A stretch of 64,000 bases of DNA from an uncultured Paracoccaceae bacterium (GCA_947494445.1 CANLVD010000001.1:1-64000); one strand, 5' to 3'; shown: positions 1-8,750, counted from the first letter of the stretch. Numbers and translations: made by a program. Notes: generated by a model not told the origin, from the letters alone.

Positions 1-77
<77 letters not shown>

Positions 78-216
78 AATTCGTACCGTTGGGCGAGGTA
101 CTTGATCAGCCCAAGACCCCGAAATGTCGAAAATTTCTGATATTTTCAAACTGCAAAGATACGGATTCTTAAGGCTGTTGGCGCAGGCACGATGTGAAAA
201 CCCCAAGGAGGGCCTG

Positions 217-798
217 ATGAAGTTTCTGTTTGCAGCCTGGCTTGCGCTGACGATGGCATTTGCTGTGTCGCCCATGGCGCAGGCACAATCCGTTGGCGAA
301 TTGCAGGTCGATGCGGATTACTGCACGATTCTGCGCGCCTTTACCAACTCGACCGATCCGCGCTGCGCTCCGCTGGCGCTTGGGACAACCCGCGCGGTGA
401 CCAGTTCCCCTGAAGCCGTACCAGTTGATGTGGCCCAGCAGGAGAAGGGGTATTTCATCTATTTCGGCTTCAATTCCACAGCCATTGAAGGATCGTATCT
501 GGCTCATCTGTCGCGCCTTGCTCAGGTGCTCAAAAGCGAGTCCGTGGCAGACCATTGCGTCAAACTTGTGGGCCATACAGACAGCGTCGGATCGGATGGC
601 TATAATGCGGACCTGTCAAAGCGCAGGGCTGCGTCGGTGGAAAAGACGCTGGTGGCCAGTCTGGGCATCGCCGCTGACAGGCTGATTGCCCAAGGCATGG
701 GTGAAAAGGCCATGCTGCCCGGCCTGCCGGGCACCCATCCGAAGAACCGCCGCGTTGAATTTCTGGCAAGACCGCGGGGCCCCGACGGTTGCAAGTGA
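217..798 (+). CDS. OmpA-family outer-membrane/periplasmic protein
   Basis: 193-residue exported protein with a C-terminal OmpA-like peptidoglycan-binding domain. Residues 1-24 look like a signal peptide (hydrophobic core, then AQAQ). The OmpA domain spans about 78-186, with the signature GHTDSVGSDGYNADLS from 119 and NRRVEF at 177-182. Such domains hold the murein non-covalently. I start at the ATG at 217 because AAGGAGG lies eight bases upstream and the signal peptide begins there; the frame is open further upstream (ATG at 124) but that part has no leader character. Four Cys in the mature part could form disulfides. The stop overlaps the next gene start (TGATG), so it is probably co-translated with the caspase-like gene. 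Confidence 0.88.
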   Translation: MKFLFAAWLALTMAFAVSPMAQAQSVGELQVDADYCTILRAFTNSTDPRCAPLALGTTRAVTSSPEAVPVDVAQQEKGYFIYFGFNSTAIEGSYLAHLSRLAQVLKSESVADHCVKLVGHTDSVGSDGYNADLSKRRAASVEKTLVASLGIAADRLIAQGMGEKAMLPGLPGTHPKNRRVEFLARPRGPDGCK

Positions 799-1670
799 TG
801 CTTCGTCATCTTGTAGCTGGACTGCTGTTCATTCTGGGGCTCACGGGTCAGGCAGTGGCTCATGAAACCCGCGCAGCGCTTGTGATCGGCAATTCCGATT
901 ATCGCACGCTGCAACCGCTCCGCAATCCGGTGGGCGATGCGACAGAAATGGCCCATGTGCTCAGCGATCTGGGCTTTACGACCTGGCTGGCGCTAAACCA
1001 GTCTGGCGCACAGATGCGCCAGACGATCACGGCCTTTCGCAGCCTGTCCAGCCAGTCCGATCTGGTCGTGGTGTTTTTCGCAGGACATGGTGTCCAGTCC
1101 CGGGGTCGCAGCCTGCTGCTGCCAACCGACACTGACGCCAATGCCCTTGCTCCATCGCTGAGTGTTGAGGCATTGATCGGTGCGATCTCCACCCGGGTTC
1201 AGCAGATTGTGGTTCTTGTCGATGCCTGTCGGGACATCCCCGGCACCGCAGACCTTGCGGCCTCTCCGCTGTCCTCAAGCCCCGAGCGAGCGAATGCTGC
1301 CGGGATCTACATTGCCCATGCAGCCCAACCCGGCGGTCTGGCGCTGGATGGTACAGGACTGCTCAGCCCGTTCACGCAGGCCCTGTCTCAGGCCCTTGCC
1401 CTGCCCGGCTCTTCCATCGATCAAACCATGACGCGCGCCCGGATGTCGGTGATCCAGGCAACCGGTGGGCATCAAATCCCCTGGGCACGCTCTTCGCTGA
1501 TCTCGCAGATCATTCTGAACGACCGGCGCGCGCCCGCAGCCCTGATCGTTCTGGCTGATGTGGCCCTTGTCGGGCAAGGTGGCCAACCGGTATCGGGGCA
1601 TCCGCCACCCGCAAAATACCTTTGCGCAATCGCACCTGCTGCGGATGGCATGACCTGCCGTTCAGCCTGA
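798..1670 (+). CDS. Secreted caspase-fold (peptidase C14) protein
   Basis: 290-residue protein with a signal peptide (1-21, ending AVAH) and a caspase p20 domain from about residue 25 to 230. The catalytic dyad is visible: His97 in FFAGHG and Cys144 in VDACRD; ALVIGNSDY at 27 is the typical first strand. Prokaryotic caspase homologues of this group cleave after basic or acidic residues, but the target here is unknown. The ATG at 798 is preferred because it overlaps the upstream stop as TGATG; in-frame TTG (789) and GTG (795) are alternatives. The last 50 residues do not match a domain I know. The pairing with an OmpA-domain protein suggests both work in the periplasm. Confidence 0.85.
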   Translation: MLRHLVAGLLFILGLTGQAVAHETRAALVIGNSDYRTLQPLRNPVGDATEMAHVLSDLGFTTWLALNQSGAQMRQTITAFRSLSSQSDLVVVFFAGHGVQSRGRSLLLPTDTDANALAPSLSVEALIGAISTRVQQIVVLVDACRDIPGTADLAASPLSSSPERANAAGIYIAHAAQPGGLALDGTGLLSPFTQALSQALALPGSSIDQTMTRARMSVIQATGGHQIPWARSSLISQIILNDRRAPAALIVLADVALVGQGGQPVSGHPPPAKYLCAIAPAADGMTCRSA

Positions 1671-1725
1671 GCACCGCCAGCCGCACTGACAATTCTGCAA
1701 AAAAGTGACTTTCCTGCTCGACGGA

Positions 1726-1774
1726 TTGACGTCGCTTCCCTTACGCTGGGTCACATAAAGCCTTTGTGACGTCA
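1726..1774. promoter_or_regulatory. Operator-like palindromes upstream of the DyP cluster
   Basis: In the 120 bases between the caspase-like gene and the next gene: TTGACGTC at 1726-1733, GTCACA (1750-1755) facing TGTGAC (1765-1770) across nine bases, and the perfect palindrome TGACGTCA at 1767-1774. The two TGACGTC boxes are 40 bp apart, about four helical turns. This looks like a regulator binding region, but no protein is assigned and no clear -10 box is seen. Confidence 0.4.
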
Positions 1775-1790
1775 GATATTTGGAACAGAT

Positions 1791-2456
1791 ATGTCTAATC
1801 TTGCAGGCAAAGCCTATGCGATGAACGTGGTGACGCCTTCGAACCCGAAGATCACCTGGCTCAACCGACTGATATTCATGGTGTCGCGCAGCACACCCAA
1901 GACCTTGTCCGGTCTTTTGGGACTGTCGCTGATCCATTTCGCACGCTGGGTGATCATTCGCCCCGAGGACTGGCCAGATCTGGGTCAGGGACGCGAGAGG
2001 GTCGACAACGACTACATGATCTTCTGCTCGAATTTCAACGGCACATGGGACCAGTATATTGATGCGTTTTCTGACGGTATTCCGAACGGGCTGAACCTGT
2101 TCTGGTTCTCCGCGACCAAATATCCGACCTCGATCCCGGTCACGCCGTTCAAGAATTACATCACCTACAATCAGGTACAGACCGATTATTATTACAATGC
2201 CACGCCCGGCTCGGCGCAGCGCGATGTGAAATGCGCGATGAAAGTCCAGCGTGCGGTCGCCAAGCTTGCACAACAGCACAAGACCCTGTCGCCCGAGGAA
2301 TTCGCCAAGGCCTATCGCGCGGCGATGTTCGAAGTTCAGGGCTGTTTCGGCGCACCCGGTTTCGGACCCGTCGCGAGCCTGTCGACGGAGAAAGCGGATC
2401 TGAACCGCGAGCCGTTCATCCACCGGGGTGCAGCCGCTGCACCGCCGGAAGTGTGA
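1791..2456 (+). CDS. Uncharacterised protein of DyP cluster (first partner)
   Basis: 221-residue cytoplasmic protein, no signal peptide and no clear membrane segment. I do not recognise a named family. Key segments are HFARWVIIR (49-57), YMIFCSNFNGTWDQYIDAF (75-93) and PVTPFKNY (116-123). The first two resemble a beta-alpha-beta unit seen near heme peroxidases (H-[FL]-x-R-x-x-V followed by L-[LM]-F-S-x-[FD]-[FI]-[DN]-[GA]). The same three segments occur, in the same order, in the next gene, so the two proteins are likely paralogues. It is followed by GGAGGAGG and the second partner after 13 bases, then the peroxidase, so the three genes probably form one transcript. A role as partner or substrate-handling protein of the peroxidase is inference only. 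Confidence 0.75.
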   Translation: MSNLAGKAYAMNVVTPSNPKITWLNRLIFMVSRSTPKTLSGLLGLSLIHFARWVIIRPEDWPDLGQGRERVDNDYMIFCSNFNGTWDQYIDAFSDGIPNGLNLFWFSATKYPTSIPVTPFKNYITYNQVQTDYYYNATPGSAQRDVKCAMKVQRAVAKLAQQHKTLSPEEFAKAYRAAMFEVQGCFGAPGFGPVASLSTEKADLNREPFIHRGAAAAPPEV

Positions 2457-2469
2457 GGAGGAGGACGAA

Positions 2470-3498
2470 ATGCCAAATTTTGACACCGGACATTATTTCC
2501 TGACCACGCTTGCCCCGATCAAGAATGGATCGACCCGTGACGGACGCGGCGTCGTGGTTTCCTACCAGCAGAACCTGCGGATGGAACTGGGCGTTTTGCC
2601 GACCGCGCTGCAATCGCCCGCGACCGTGAAAATCGGCGTCAACAGCCCGTTCTCTCGCAACCGCCAGACCCATCTGTGCCGGTTCATGGTGATGGATGAC
2701 GTGATCTATAACGGGCGGACCAGAACCAGCACGCTGAAAAACTCGATCCTTGGCCGGGATCCGATCCAGCCGCAGGAAATCGACCGCCTGAACCGGGCCT
2801 ACCTGATGTTCTCGGCCGATATTGATGCCGTGGAAAACGAAGGGGATCCCCTGCCCGAGACATTGGACGAGGAGGCACAGGACCGCGTGCGGGACCGCTA
2901 TGCCAGACGTCTGTGGGACACGATGGAGGATGACCTGCGGCGGATCTACTCCAATTGCGAGGGGTTTGATAAGGTCGAAGATGCAGACGGGTTTGCGCGC
3001 TACATCAAGCGCTGTCAGGTTGAAACGACGATGCCGTTCAACGACTATTGGATCTCGCCACCGAAGCTGAACAACCTGCCAGCGCTGCCGATCCTCGCGG
3101 TTGTTGGCATTCCGCTGGTGCTGACCGTGCTCGGCCTGCTGTTCTGGCTGTTTGGCGCGGAAAACCTGCCGATCCTCGGCTGGGCCGCGGGCAAAACCGC
3201 GTTTTTCGGTGCGATCATCAGCGCGATTGCGATCTTTGCCGCCTATCAGTTCGTCATGTGGCTGGGCAACAAGCCGATGCCGCCCGGAGAGCTGGCCGAT
3301 CTGCCTTCGGTCCTGAAATCGCTCTACACCCAGCAGCATTTCAGCGAGTTTTCGATCTCGATGCAGGGCAAGTCGGACGCCGAAATCCACGAGGCCTTCG
3401 GTGCCTATGTCGAGGCCCATGATCCATTGAACACACTGGCGCCCAGCCAGTCGCCGGGCGTGATTTCAAGTGCGCATGACGGCGGGACGGTGAGGTAA
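2470..3498 (+). CDS. Membrane-anchored DyP-cluster protein (second partner)
   Basis: 342 residues. The N-terminal part carries HLCRFMVMD (68-76), YLMFSADIDA (111-120) and TMPFNDYW (187-194), which line up with segments of the upstream protein. Two hydrophobic segments follow at about 204-228 and 241-264, then a polar C-terminal tail of about 75 residues rich in acidic residues. So it looks like the same soluble module tethered to the inner membrane. The start at 2470 is set by a strong GGAGGAGG; a longer in-frame start at 2428 would overlap the previous gene and is less likely. Four bases separate its stop from the peroxidase start. Function not known; the tie to the peroxidase rests on gene order. 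Confidence 0.78.
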   Translation: MPNFDTGHYFLTTLAPIKNGSTRDGRGVVVSYQQNLRMELGVLPTALQSPATVKIGVNSPFSRNRQTHLCRFMVMDDVIYNGRTRTSTLKNSILGRDPIQPQEIDRLNRAYLMFSADIDAVENEGDPLPETLDEEAQDRVRDRYARRLWDTMEDDLRRIYSNCEGFDKVEDADGFARYIKRCQVETTMPFNDYWISPPKLNNLPALPILAVVGIPLVLTVLGLLFWLFGAENLPILGWAAGKTAFFGAIISAIAIFAAYQFVMWLGNKPMPPGELADLPSVLKSLYTQQHFSEFSISMQGKSDAEIHEAFGAYVEAHDPLNTLAPSQSPGVISSAHDGGTVR

Positions 3499-3502
3499 GA
3501 CA

Positions 3503-5149
3503 ATGACCAGAGAGCTAAATCTCGACGACATTCAGGGCAACATCGTGCGCGCCTATGGCCGCTACAGCTATCCGGTTGCACGCTATTTCTTCCTGCAATT
3601 CGAAGACACCGTGTCGGCGCGCGCCTTTGTCGATGCGGTCAGGCCCAAGGTGACGACGGCGCAGCGCTGGACCAAGGAGGACATGCCGCCGGTCACGCTG
3701 AACATCGGGTTCACGTTCTGGGGGTTGTGGAACCTTGGCTTGCCGACGCGAACCCTGCAGCAGATGCCCTCGGAGTTCATCGAAGGGATGAAGGCTCGCG
3801 CCTTTGTGCTGGGCGATAAGGATCCCACCCTGCTGGACAGTGATGATCAGGGCTGGCAGGCCCATTGGGACCCGGTCTGGCAGGAAAACCGCACGGACAA
3901 GCCGCGCCCCAATGGCGATGTGCATGTCTGGATTTCGATGAACGCCCATGTGAAGCCCGGCACGGATGAGGCTGTGCCCGAGCTAGAGGAGCAGACCCAA
4001 TGGCTGCGCGATCTGTGCCGCAAGACGCTCAAAGGGCGGGTGCGCATTCTGGACAGCAACGGCCGGGGCGGGGATCAGGAATATCAGCAGGCCTCCGCCA
4101 TTTTTGCGACACTGCCCGATGGCTCGAAAGTGGCCACGCCCAAGGAGCATTTCGGCTTCACCGATGGCATTGGAAACCCGGTCTTCGACGGACAGTTTGC
4201 CGATCAGCTAGAAGGCGATGCGGTGATCGGGCGGGGCAAGTGGATGGATGCCGAAAAGGGCTGGCAGCCGCTGGCCACCGGGGAATTTCTGCTGGGCCAT
4301 CCGGATGAAAGTCAGGAACTACCGCCGACCGCGATGCCGCCTGAGTTCATGCAAAACGGCAGTTTCATGGTCTACCGCAAACTGCATGAGAATGTCGGAA
4401 CGTTCAAAGAGGTGCTGGCCGAGGAGGCCAAGGACTTCGCGGCCACCATGGGCATCAGCGAGGCCGAGGCGAATGTGACACTTCAGGCCAAGATGGTCGG
4501 GCGCTGGCCCGATGGTGTGCCGCTGAGCAAGGTTCCCACCTATGACGCTTGGGTGGCGCTGGCCAAGGAGCGCGGCTTTGACAACCCCGAGACCGCAGGA
4601 CCGGCATATCGGGAGTATCTGACCTCGAAAGAGGCGCGGGACTTCCTGTTCGGGGATGACATCAAGGGGTTCAAATGCCCCTCGGGGGCACATCTCAGAC
4701 GGGTGAATACGCGCGATTATCTGGATCCGCAAAACGATCCTGACGGTACCAACCCGGACGCCACGACCCAATTGAACAAGCGCAGACGCATCCTGCGGCG
4801 CGGTTTGCCCTATGGCCCGACGACACCCGGTGCGGGGTCTGACGACGAGGAGCAGGGGATCATTTTCATGGCTGTTTGTGCCAGCATCTTCCGCCAGTTC
4901 GAATTCGTACAACAGCAATGGATTGAATACGGTCTGGATTTCAATGCGGGCAACAACACTTGTCCGCTGGTGGGCAGCCACAAGACACACACCCGTCATG
5001 TGATCCCGGCTGATCCGTCAGGCGACACGCCACCATATGTGATGAACAAGCTGAAAAGCTTCGTGGAGACGCGCGGAGGGGATTACTTTTTCATCCCTTC
5101 GCTGACCGCGTTGCGTCTGATGTCGATGGGGATTGTAGACCCGACCTGA
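3503..5149 (+). CDS. Dye-decolourising (DyP-type) heme peroxidase
   Basis: 548-residue heme peroxidase of the long DyP type. The family signature GxxDG is seen as GFTDG at 218-222, whose Asp takes part in peroxide cleavage. GAHLRRVNTR at 395-404 is the segment that carries the proximal heme His in long DyPs (His397), and RRGLPYGP follows some 35 residues later, where the distal Arg is expected. There is no signal or Tat leader, so it should act in the cytoplasm or at the inner membrane with the tethered upstream protein. Dimeric alpha+beta (ferredoxin-like) fold is typical of the family. Physiological substrate unknown. It ends two bases from a convergent gene. Confidence 0.93.
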   Translation: MTRELNLDDIQGNIVRAYGRYSYPVARYFFLQFEDTVSARAFVDAVRPKVTTAQRWTKEDMPPVTLNIGFTFWGLWNLGLPTRTLQQMPSEFIEGMKARAFVLGDKDPTLLDSDDQGWQAHWDPVWQENRTDKPRPNGDVHVWISMNAHVKPGTDEAVPELEEQTQWLRDLCRKTLKGRVRILDSNGRGGDQEYQQASAIFATLPDGSKVATPKEHFGFTDGIGNPVFDGQFADQLEGDAVIGRGKWMDAEKGWQPLATGEFLLGHPDESQELPPTAMPPEFMQNGSFMVYRKLHENVGTFKEVLAEEAKDFAATMGISEAEANVTLQAKMVGRWPDGVPLSKVPTYDAWVALAKERGFDNPETAGPAYREYLTSKEARDFLFGDDIKGFKCPSGAHLRRVNTRDYLDPQNDPDGTNPDATTQLNKRRRILRRGLPYGPTTPGAGSDDEEQGIIFMAVCASIFRQFEFVQQQWIEYGLDFNAGNNTCPLVGSHKTHTRHVIPADPSGDTPPYVMNKLKSFVETRGGDYFFIPSLTALRLMSMGIVDPT

Positions 5150-5151
5150 AC

Positions 5152-5442
5152 TCAGGACTTCGTGTCACCGGACTGGCCCAGCGCACGCAGGGCCAAGCCG
5201 CCCAGACCGATGGCAATCCATGAGATCTGGATCAGTGCGGATGCCAGATTGAAGGTCTCAAGCAACGAAAACAGAACGCAGGCAGCGGCTGCGATGTTGA
5301 GCAGCGCGTAACGGTTTCCATTGCCATCCAGCCAGCCCATTTGCAGTGAGAAGAAGCTGCCCAGATAGGTGAAAAACCCGACGAGACCTATGAACTGGGA
5401 AAGGGAAAGGTCGAGGGTGGACTGGATAATGGTTTGAAACAT
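5152..5442 (-). CDS. CBU_0592-family small membrane protein
   Basis: 96 residues with three predicted membrane helices (about 15-35, 43-62, 68-88). The pattern GxxxYLGSFxxxQxGWLDGNG followed by NIAAAxxVLxSLxxxFNLASALIQ is typical of a small membrane family known as CBU_0592-like, whose role is not known. GGAG seven bases before the ATG supports the start. It is on the same strand as and 87 bases downstream of trmB, and convergent with the peroxidase gene. Confidence 0.8.
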   Translation of the reverse strand: MFQTIIQSTLDLSLSQFIGLVGFFTYLGSFFSLQMGWLDGNGNRYALLNIAAAACVLFSLLETFNLASALIQISWIAIGLGGLALRALGQSGDTKS

Positions 5443-5529
5443 CTGGACGCTCCGAACTGACTACGGGTTAGGCGACACCCTCTCGCCGTCCCTTAGACAC
5501 CGTGCCCGCCGCCTGGTCAGTGGGATTTG

Positions 5530-6252
5530 TCACGTAGCGCGTTGAAAGGTCAGGTAATGCGGCGTGCGGCCTTCGCGCACGGCTTTGGCCTCATAGCGGG
5601 TGCGGTGCCAGTCGGGCCACGGCTCGCGCCAGTCTGCCGGGGTCTCGGCCAGCCAGTCGAACAGACCGCCCTGCCCGGTAACCTCCAGCGTCTGGCGGAC
5701 GTAATCCTCGATGTCGGTGGCGACGCGCAAAAGCGCACCTTTTGCCATGGCGCGGGCCAGCGGCTCCATCATTTCGGGGTTCACGAAACGCCTGCGATGG
5801 TGGCGGGCCTTGGGCCATGGGTCGGGATAGAGCAGAAAGGCACGCGCAACAGAACCGGGTGTCAGCACATCCAACAAATCACGCGCATCGCCGGGATGAA
5901 CGCGGATGTTTTCCAGCCCTTCCTCGGCGATGCGGGGGACAAGGGCTGCGATACCGTTGATGAAGGGCTCGCAACCGATGAAATTTACGTTCGGATAGGT
6001 GCGGGCCTGATGCAGCAGATGTTCGCCACTGCCAAAGCCGATTTCCAGCCAAAGATCGCCCTCGCGGTCAAAAAGCGTGGTCAGGTCCAGCGGCTTGCGT
6101 TCGGGGTTCTCAGCCCAGGTGACGCCTTTGGGGCGCAGAGCCTCAAGCGTTGTGTCCAGATGCACCTGCTGGCCCGGGCGCAGAGCCTTGCCATGCCGTC
6201 TGCCATAGAAATTGCGCCATGGCGCGCCGTCCGAGCGATCTGGTGCCGTCAC
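5530..6252 (-). CDS. trmB: tRNA (guanine-N7)-methyltransferase
   Basis: 240 residues. Transfers a methyl group from SAM to N7 of G46 in the tRNA variable loop. The SAM site EIGFGSGEH is at 70-78, and YPDPWPKARHHRRR at 142-155 is the TrmB signature for tRNA binding and catalysis. I choose GTG at 6252, preceded by AGGAAGA; the frame is open for 65 more codons but that part has no TrmB-like sequence. It lies 37 bases after lnt on the same strand. In many relatives metK sits between these two genes; here it does not. Confidence 0.93.
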   Translation of the reverse strand: MTAPDRSDGAPWRNFYGRRHGKALRPGQQVHLDTTLEALRPKGVTWAENPERKPLDLTTLFDREGDLWLEIGFGSGEHLLHQARTYPNVNFIGCEPFINGIAALVPRIAEEGLENIRVHPGDARDLLDVLTPGSVARAFLLYPDPWPKARHHRRRFVNPEMMEPLARAMAKGALLRVATDIEDYVRQTLEVTGQGGLFDWLAETPADWREPWPDWHRTRYEAKAVREGRTPHYLTFQRAT

Positions 6253-6289
6253 CGTCTTCTTCCTGCTTCTGTGCTGCGACAGCCGCCTA

Positions 6290-7774
6290 TCAGGCTGACC
6301 CGTTCTTGGCAAATCGGACGCGCAGGAGAGCAGCGAAAACCAGCAGACACAAAAGCCCAGCAGGCAGGTTGCCGAAACGGGCATAGAACGTTGGTGGCAG
6401 TGCGGCAGGGAGATCGACATCGATGTGGCCCTGCGAACCGAGATCAAGTGCGGTGATGACGCGCCCCATCGGATCGATCATGGCACTGATGCCGGTGTTG
6501 CCGGAGCGCGCGAGTGGCAGGCCCTGTTCGATCGAGCGCATGCGGGCTTGGGCCAGATGCTGGTAGGGTCCGGTCCACTGGCCGAACCACGCGTCATTGG
6601 TGATGTGAATCATCCAGTCGGCGCGGCCTTCCACGGCGTTGATCTCATCTGGGAAGATCGCCTCGTAGCAGATCATCGCGATGAAGGGTGGCAGATCGTC
6701 TGCACGGGTGATCGTCAGGCCATCGCCCGCGCTGAAACCCTTCTGGGAGGCGAGCGCGGTGATGCCCAGTCGCTCGGCCAGAACCGTCCAGGGCATGTAC
6801 TCGCCAAAGGGCACGAGGTGGGATTTGTCGTATTGGGCAACCAGTGCGCCATCACGGCTGACCACACCCAGAGAGTTGAACCAACCACCGTCGTCAGACA
6901 CGCGGCGCGCGCCATAGATCACCCGTGCGCCACCTGCCTGTTCAGAAATCAGCTGGTCAACCTCGGGATCATCGCCCAGCAGGTTCGGAATGGCCGTCTC
7001 GGGCCAGATGATGACATCAGGCACAGGATCTGCCGAGGTCGCCTCCATCAGCCGATCCGCGAAGACCTGACGCATCTCCGGCTTCCATTTCAGATGTTGG
7101 GCTGCATTGGGCTGTACCATGCGCACGGTGAAAGGCTCTGCGCGGGCGGGCGGTTCGGCCCCCAGCCGCATCTGTCCATGGCCGAGACCGCCCGCCAGTA
7201 TCGCCAGACCGAATACCACGGGCAAAAGGTGCAGACGGCTCAGGCCCCATGCGGCCAGCAGCGTGAGCAGCAGCAATCCGTAAGGTCCCGTCAGTGCGGC
7301 GGACTGGGCAAGCGGTGTTTCCAGCCAGATAAGCGATGGATTGGCCCATGGAAACCCGGTGAGGATGGTCGCGCGGGCGTATTCAGCCAGCATCAGCATC
7401 AGAACGAAACCAAGTGCCTTGTGCCCGCGTCCCAGCCTGACCGAAATGGCACCAGCCGCGCCCCAGAAAAGCGCAAGACCTGAGGCCATCAGCACCAGCG
7501 CAAAAGGAGCCATCCAGCCGTGGCGGGCGATATCGACCAGAAAAGGCTCGACGATCCAACTGAGTGCAATGGCGAAATGGCCGGTTCCAAGCGCCCAGCC
7601 TGTCCAGAATCCATGCCGTGTGCTCTGCACGCTGTTGAAAGCCCAAAGGGCGGCAGCCAGTGCCGGAAAGGCGATAAAGTAAAAGTCAAACGGCGCTTGG
7701 CCCAAGGCCAGACCGGCGCCCAGCAGGCCGATTGCCCAAAGCGGGACCGGCCTATTCGCCTGTGCACCTGTCAC
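6290..7774 (-). CDS. lnt: Apolipoprotein N-acyltransferase
   Basis: 494 residues. Adds the third acyl chain to the N-terminal Cys of lipoproteins in the inner membrane. About seven hydrophobic segments fill residues 10-200, followed by a periplasmic nitrilase-type domain (215-470) with the Glu-Lys-Cys triad: Glu259 (WPETAIPN), Lys317 (KSHLVPFGEY) and Cys369 (CYEAIFPDE). A last membrane segment is near 470-487. The start is GTG, three bases after the stop of the corC-like gene, which suggests one operon. Confidence 0.95.
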   Translation of the reverse strand: MTGAQANRPVPLWAIGLLGAGLALGQAPFDFYFIAFPALAAALWAFNSVQSTRHGFWTGWALGTGHFAIALSWIVEPFLVDIARHGWMAPFALVLMASGLALFWGAAGAISVRLGRGHKALGFVLMLMLAEYARATILTGFPWANPSLIWLETPLAQSAALTGPYGLLLLTLLAAWGLSRLHLLPVVFGLAILAGGLGHGQMRLGAEPPARAEPFTVRMVQPNAAQHLKWKPEMRQVFADRLMEATSADPVPDVIIWPETAIPNLLGDDPEVDQLISEQAGGARVIYGARRVSDDGGWFNSLGVVSRDGALVAQYDKSHLVPFGEYMPWTVLAERLGITALASQKGFSAGDGLTITRADDLPPFIAMICYEAIFPDEINAVEGRADWMIHITNDAWFGQWTGPYQHLAQARMRSIEQGLPLARSGNTGISAMIDPMGRVITALDLGSQGHIDVDLPAALPPTFYARFGNLPAGLLCLLVFAALLRVRFAKNGSA

Positions 7775-7777
7775 GAA

Positions 7778-8710
7778 TTATTCCGCTGCCTGATCTGCCG
7801 GGGCCTGAGAGTTGAGCCGGACACGGATGCGTTTGACCTGACGAAGATCAGCGTCCACCACCTCGAACTCGTGACCCATGGAATCCTTCACAATCTCGCC
7901 CCGCAGGGGGACCCGGCCTGCCAGCATGAACACCAGACCGCCCAGCGTATCGACATCCTCATCCAGCTCATCGGACAGGAGGTCGACGCCTGCCATGGTT
8001 TCAAACTGATCCAGAGGTGCACGGGAATAGGCCAGATAGACGCCCGGCCCCTCTTCCTGCCAGAGGTCGTCGTCTTCGGGGTCATGTTCATCGGCGATCT
8101 CGCCGACGATCTGCTCGACGATATCCTCAAGCGTGACCAGTCCGTCGACCCCGCCATATTCATCGATCACCAGCGCCATATGCGAGCGCATGGTCTGCAT
8201 CTGCTGCAAAAGAACCCCCATGGGCATGGAGGGCGGCGCGAAGATCAGCGGACGCAGAAGACCGGACATGTCATAGCTTTCAGCGTCGCGGCCAAACCCG
8301 TGATTGAGCGCAAGATCCTTGAGGTGGATCAGCCCGACCGGGTTATCAAGCGTATCGGTATAGACCGGCAGCCGGGTGTAGGTGCTGTCACGGAAAATGT
8401 TGACCACCTCGTCAAGCGAGGCTGTGTCGGGCACAGCGACGATATCGGCACGCGGTACTGCGACATCATCAATCCGCATGTCCCGCATTTTCGAGACATT
8501 GATGAGCATCTCCCGCGCGCCAGCTGTGGCTGCGAGAATGTCTTCGGGCGTGCCAAAGCTCTGGTGTTCGTCATCGGGCACCGGGCGCTTGCGAAACATT
8601 CGGTCGAACAGGGTCACCACGCTTGATTGCGTCGCGTCCTGCGGTTTGGTGCTCTCATCCTGCAGCGCGCCCTGCGCTGCGGTAGAGGATCCGTCTGTCT
8701 TGTCGCCCAT
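7778..8710 (-). CDS. CBS-domain / CorC-HlyC transporter-associated protein
   Basis: About 310 residues. A pair of CBS domains (MRIDDVAVPRADIVAVP to VDGLVTLEDIVEQIVGEI) is followed by a C-terminal CorC_HlyC domain (ending VDADLRQVKRIRVRL). The N-terminal membrane domain of the longer CNNM-type proteins is absent, so this is the soluble CorC-like form. Family members are linked to Mg/Co efflux or regulation; the old name hemolysin is not well founded. The start is uncertain: ATG at 8710 or ATG at 8734, eight codons earlier. It sits in the conserved phoH-ybeY-corC-lnt block. Confidence 0.88.
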   Translation of the reverse strand: MGDKTDGSSTAAQGALQDESTKPQDATQSSVVTLFDRMFRKRPVPDDEHQSFGTPEDILAATAGAREMLINVSKMRDMRIDDVAVPRADIVAVPDTASLDEVVNIFRDSTYTRLPVYTDTLDNPVGLIHLKDLALNHGFGRDAESYDMSGLLRPLIFAPPSMPMGVLLQQMQTMRSHMALVIDEYGGVDGLVTLEDIVEQIVGEIADEHDPEDDDLWQEEGPGVYLAYSRAPLDQFETMAGVDLLSDELDEDVDTLGGLVFMLAGRVPLRGEIVKDSMGHEFEVVDADLRQVKRIRVRLNSQAPADQAAE

Positions 8711-8750
8711 TGCTCCGTTCCGAAAAGGCCGCATCCGTTACGCGGCAGAA

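Noticed and set aside
124-216. N-terminal extension of the OmpA-domain protein
   Set aside because: No ribosome site at 124, and a normal signal peptide begins at 217 after AAGGAGG.
78-216. Minus-strand start of a gene reading into the hexamer repeat (Leu-Ser frame)
   Set aside because: Open frame exists but only with a weak TTG start and no ribosome site, and most of it would lie outside the window.
2416-3420. Minus-strand open frame of 334 codons
   Set aside because: Antisense to the membrane-anchored DyP-cluster gene, which has a strong ribosome site and membrane helices.
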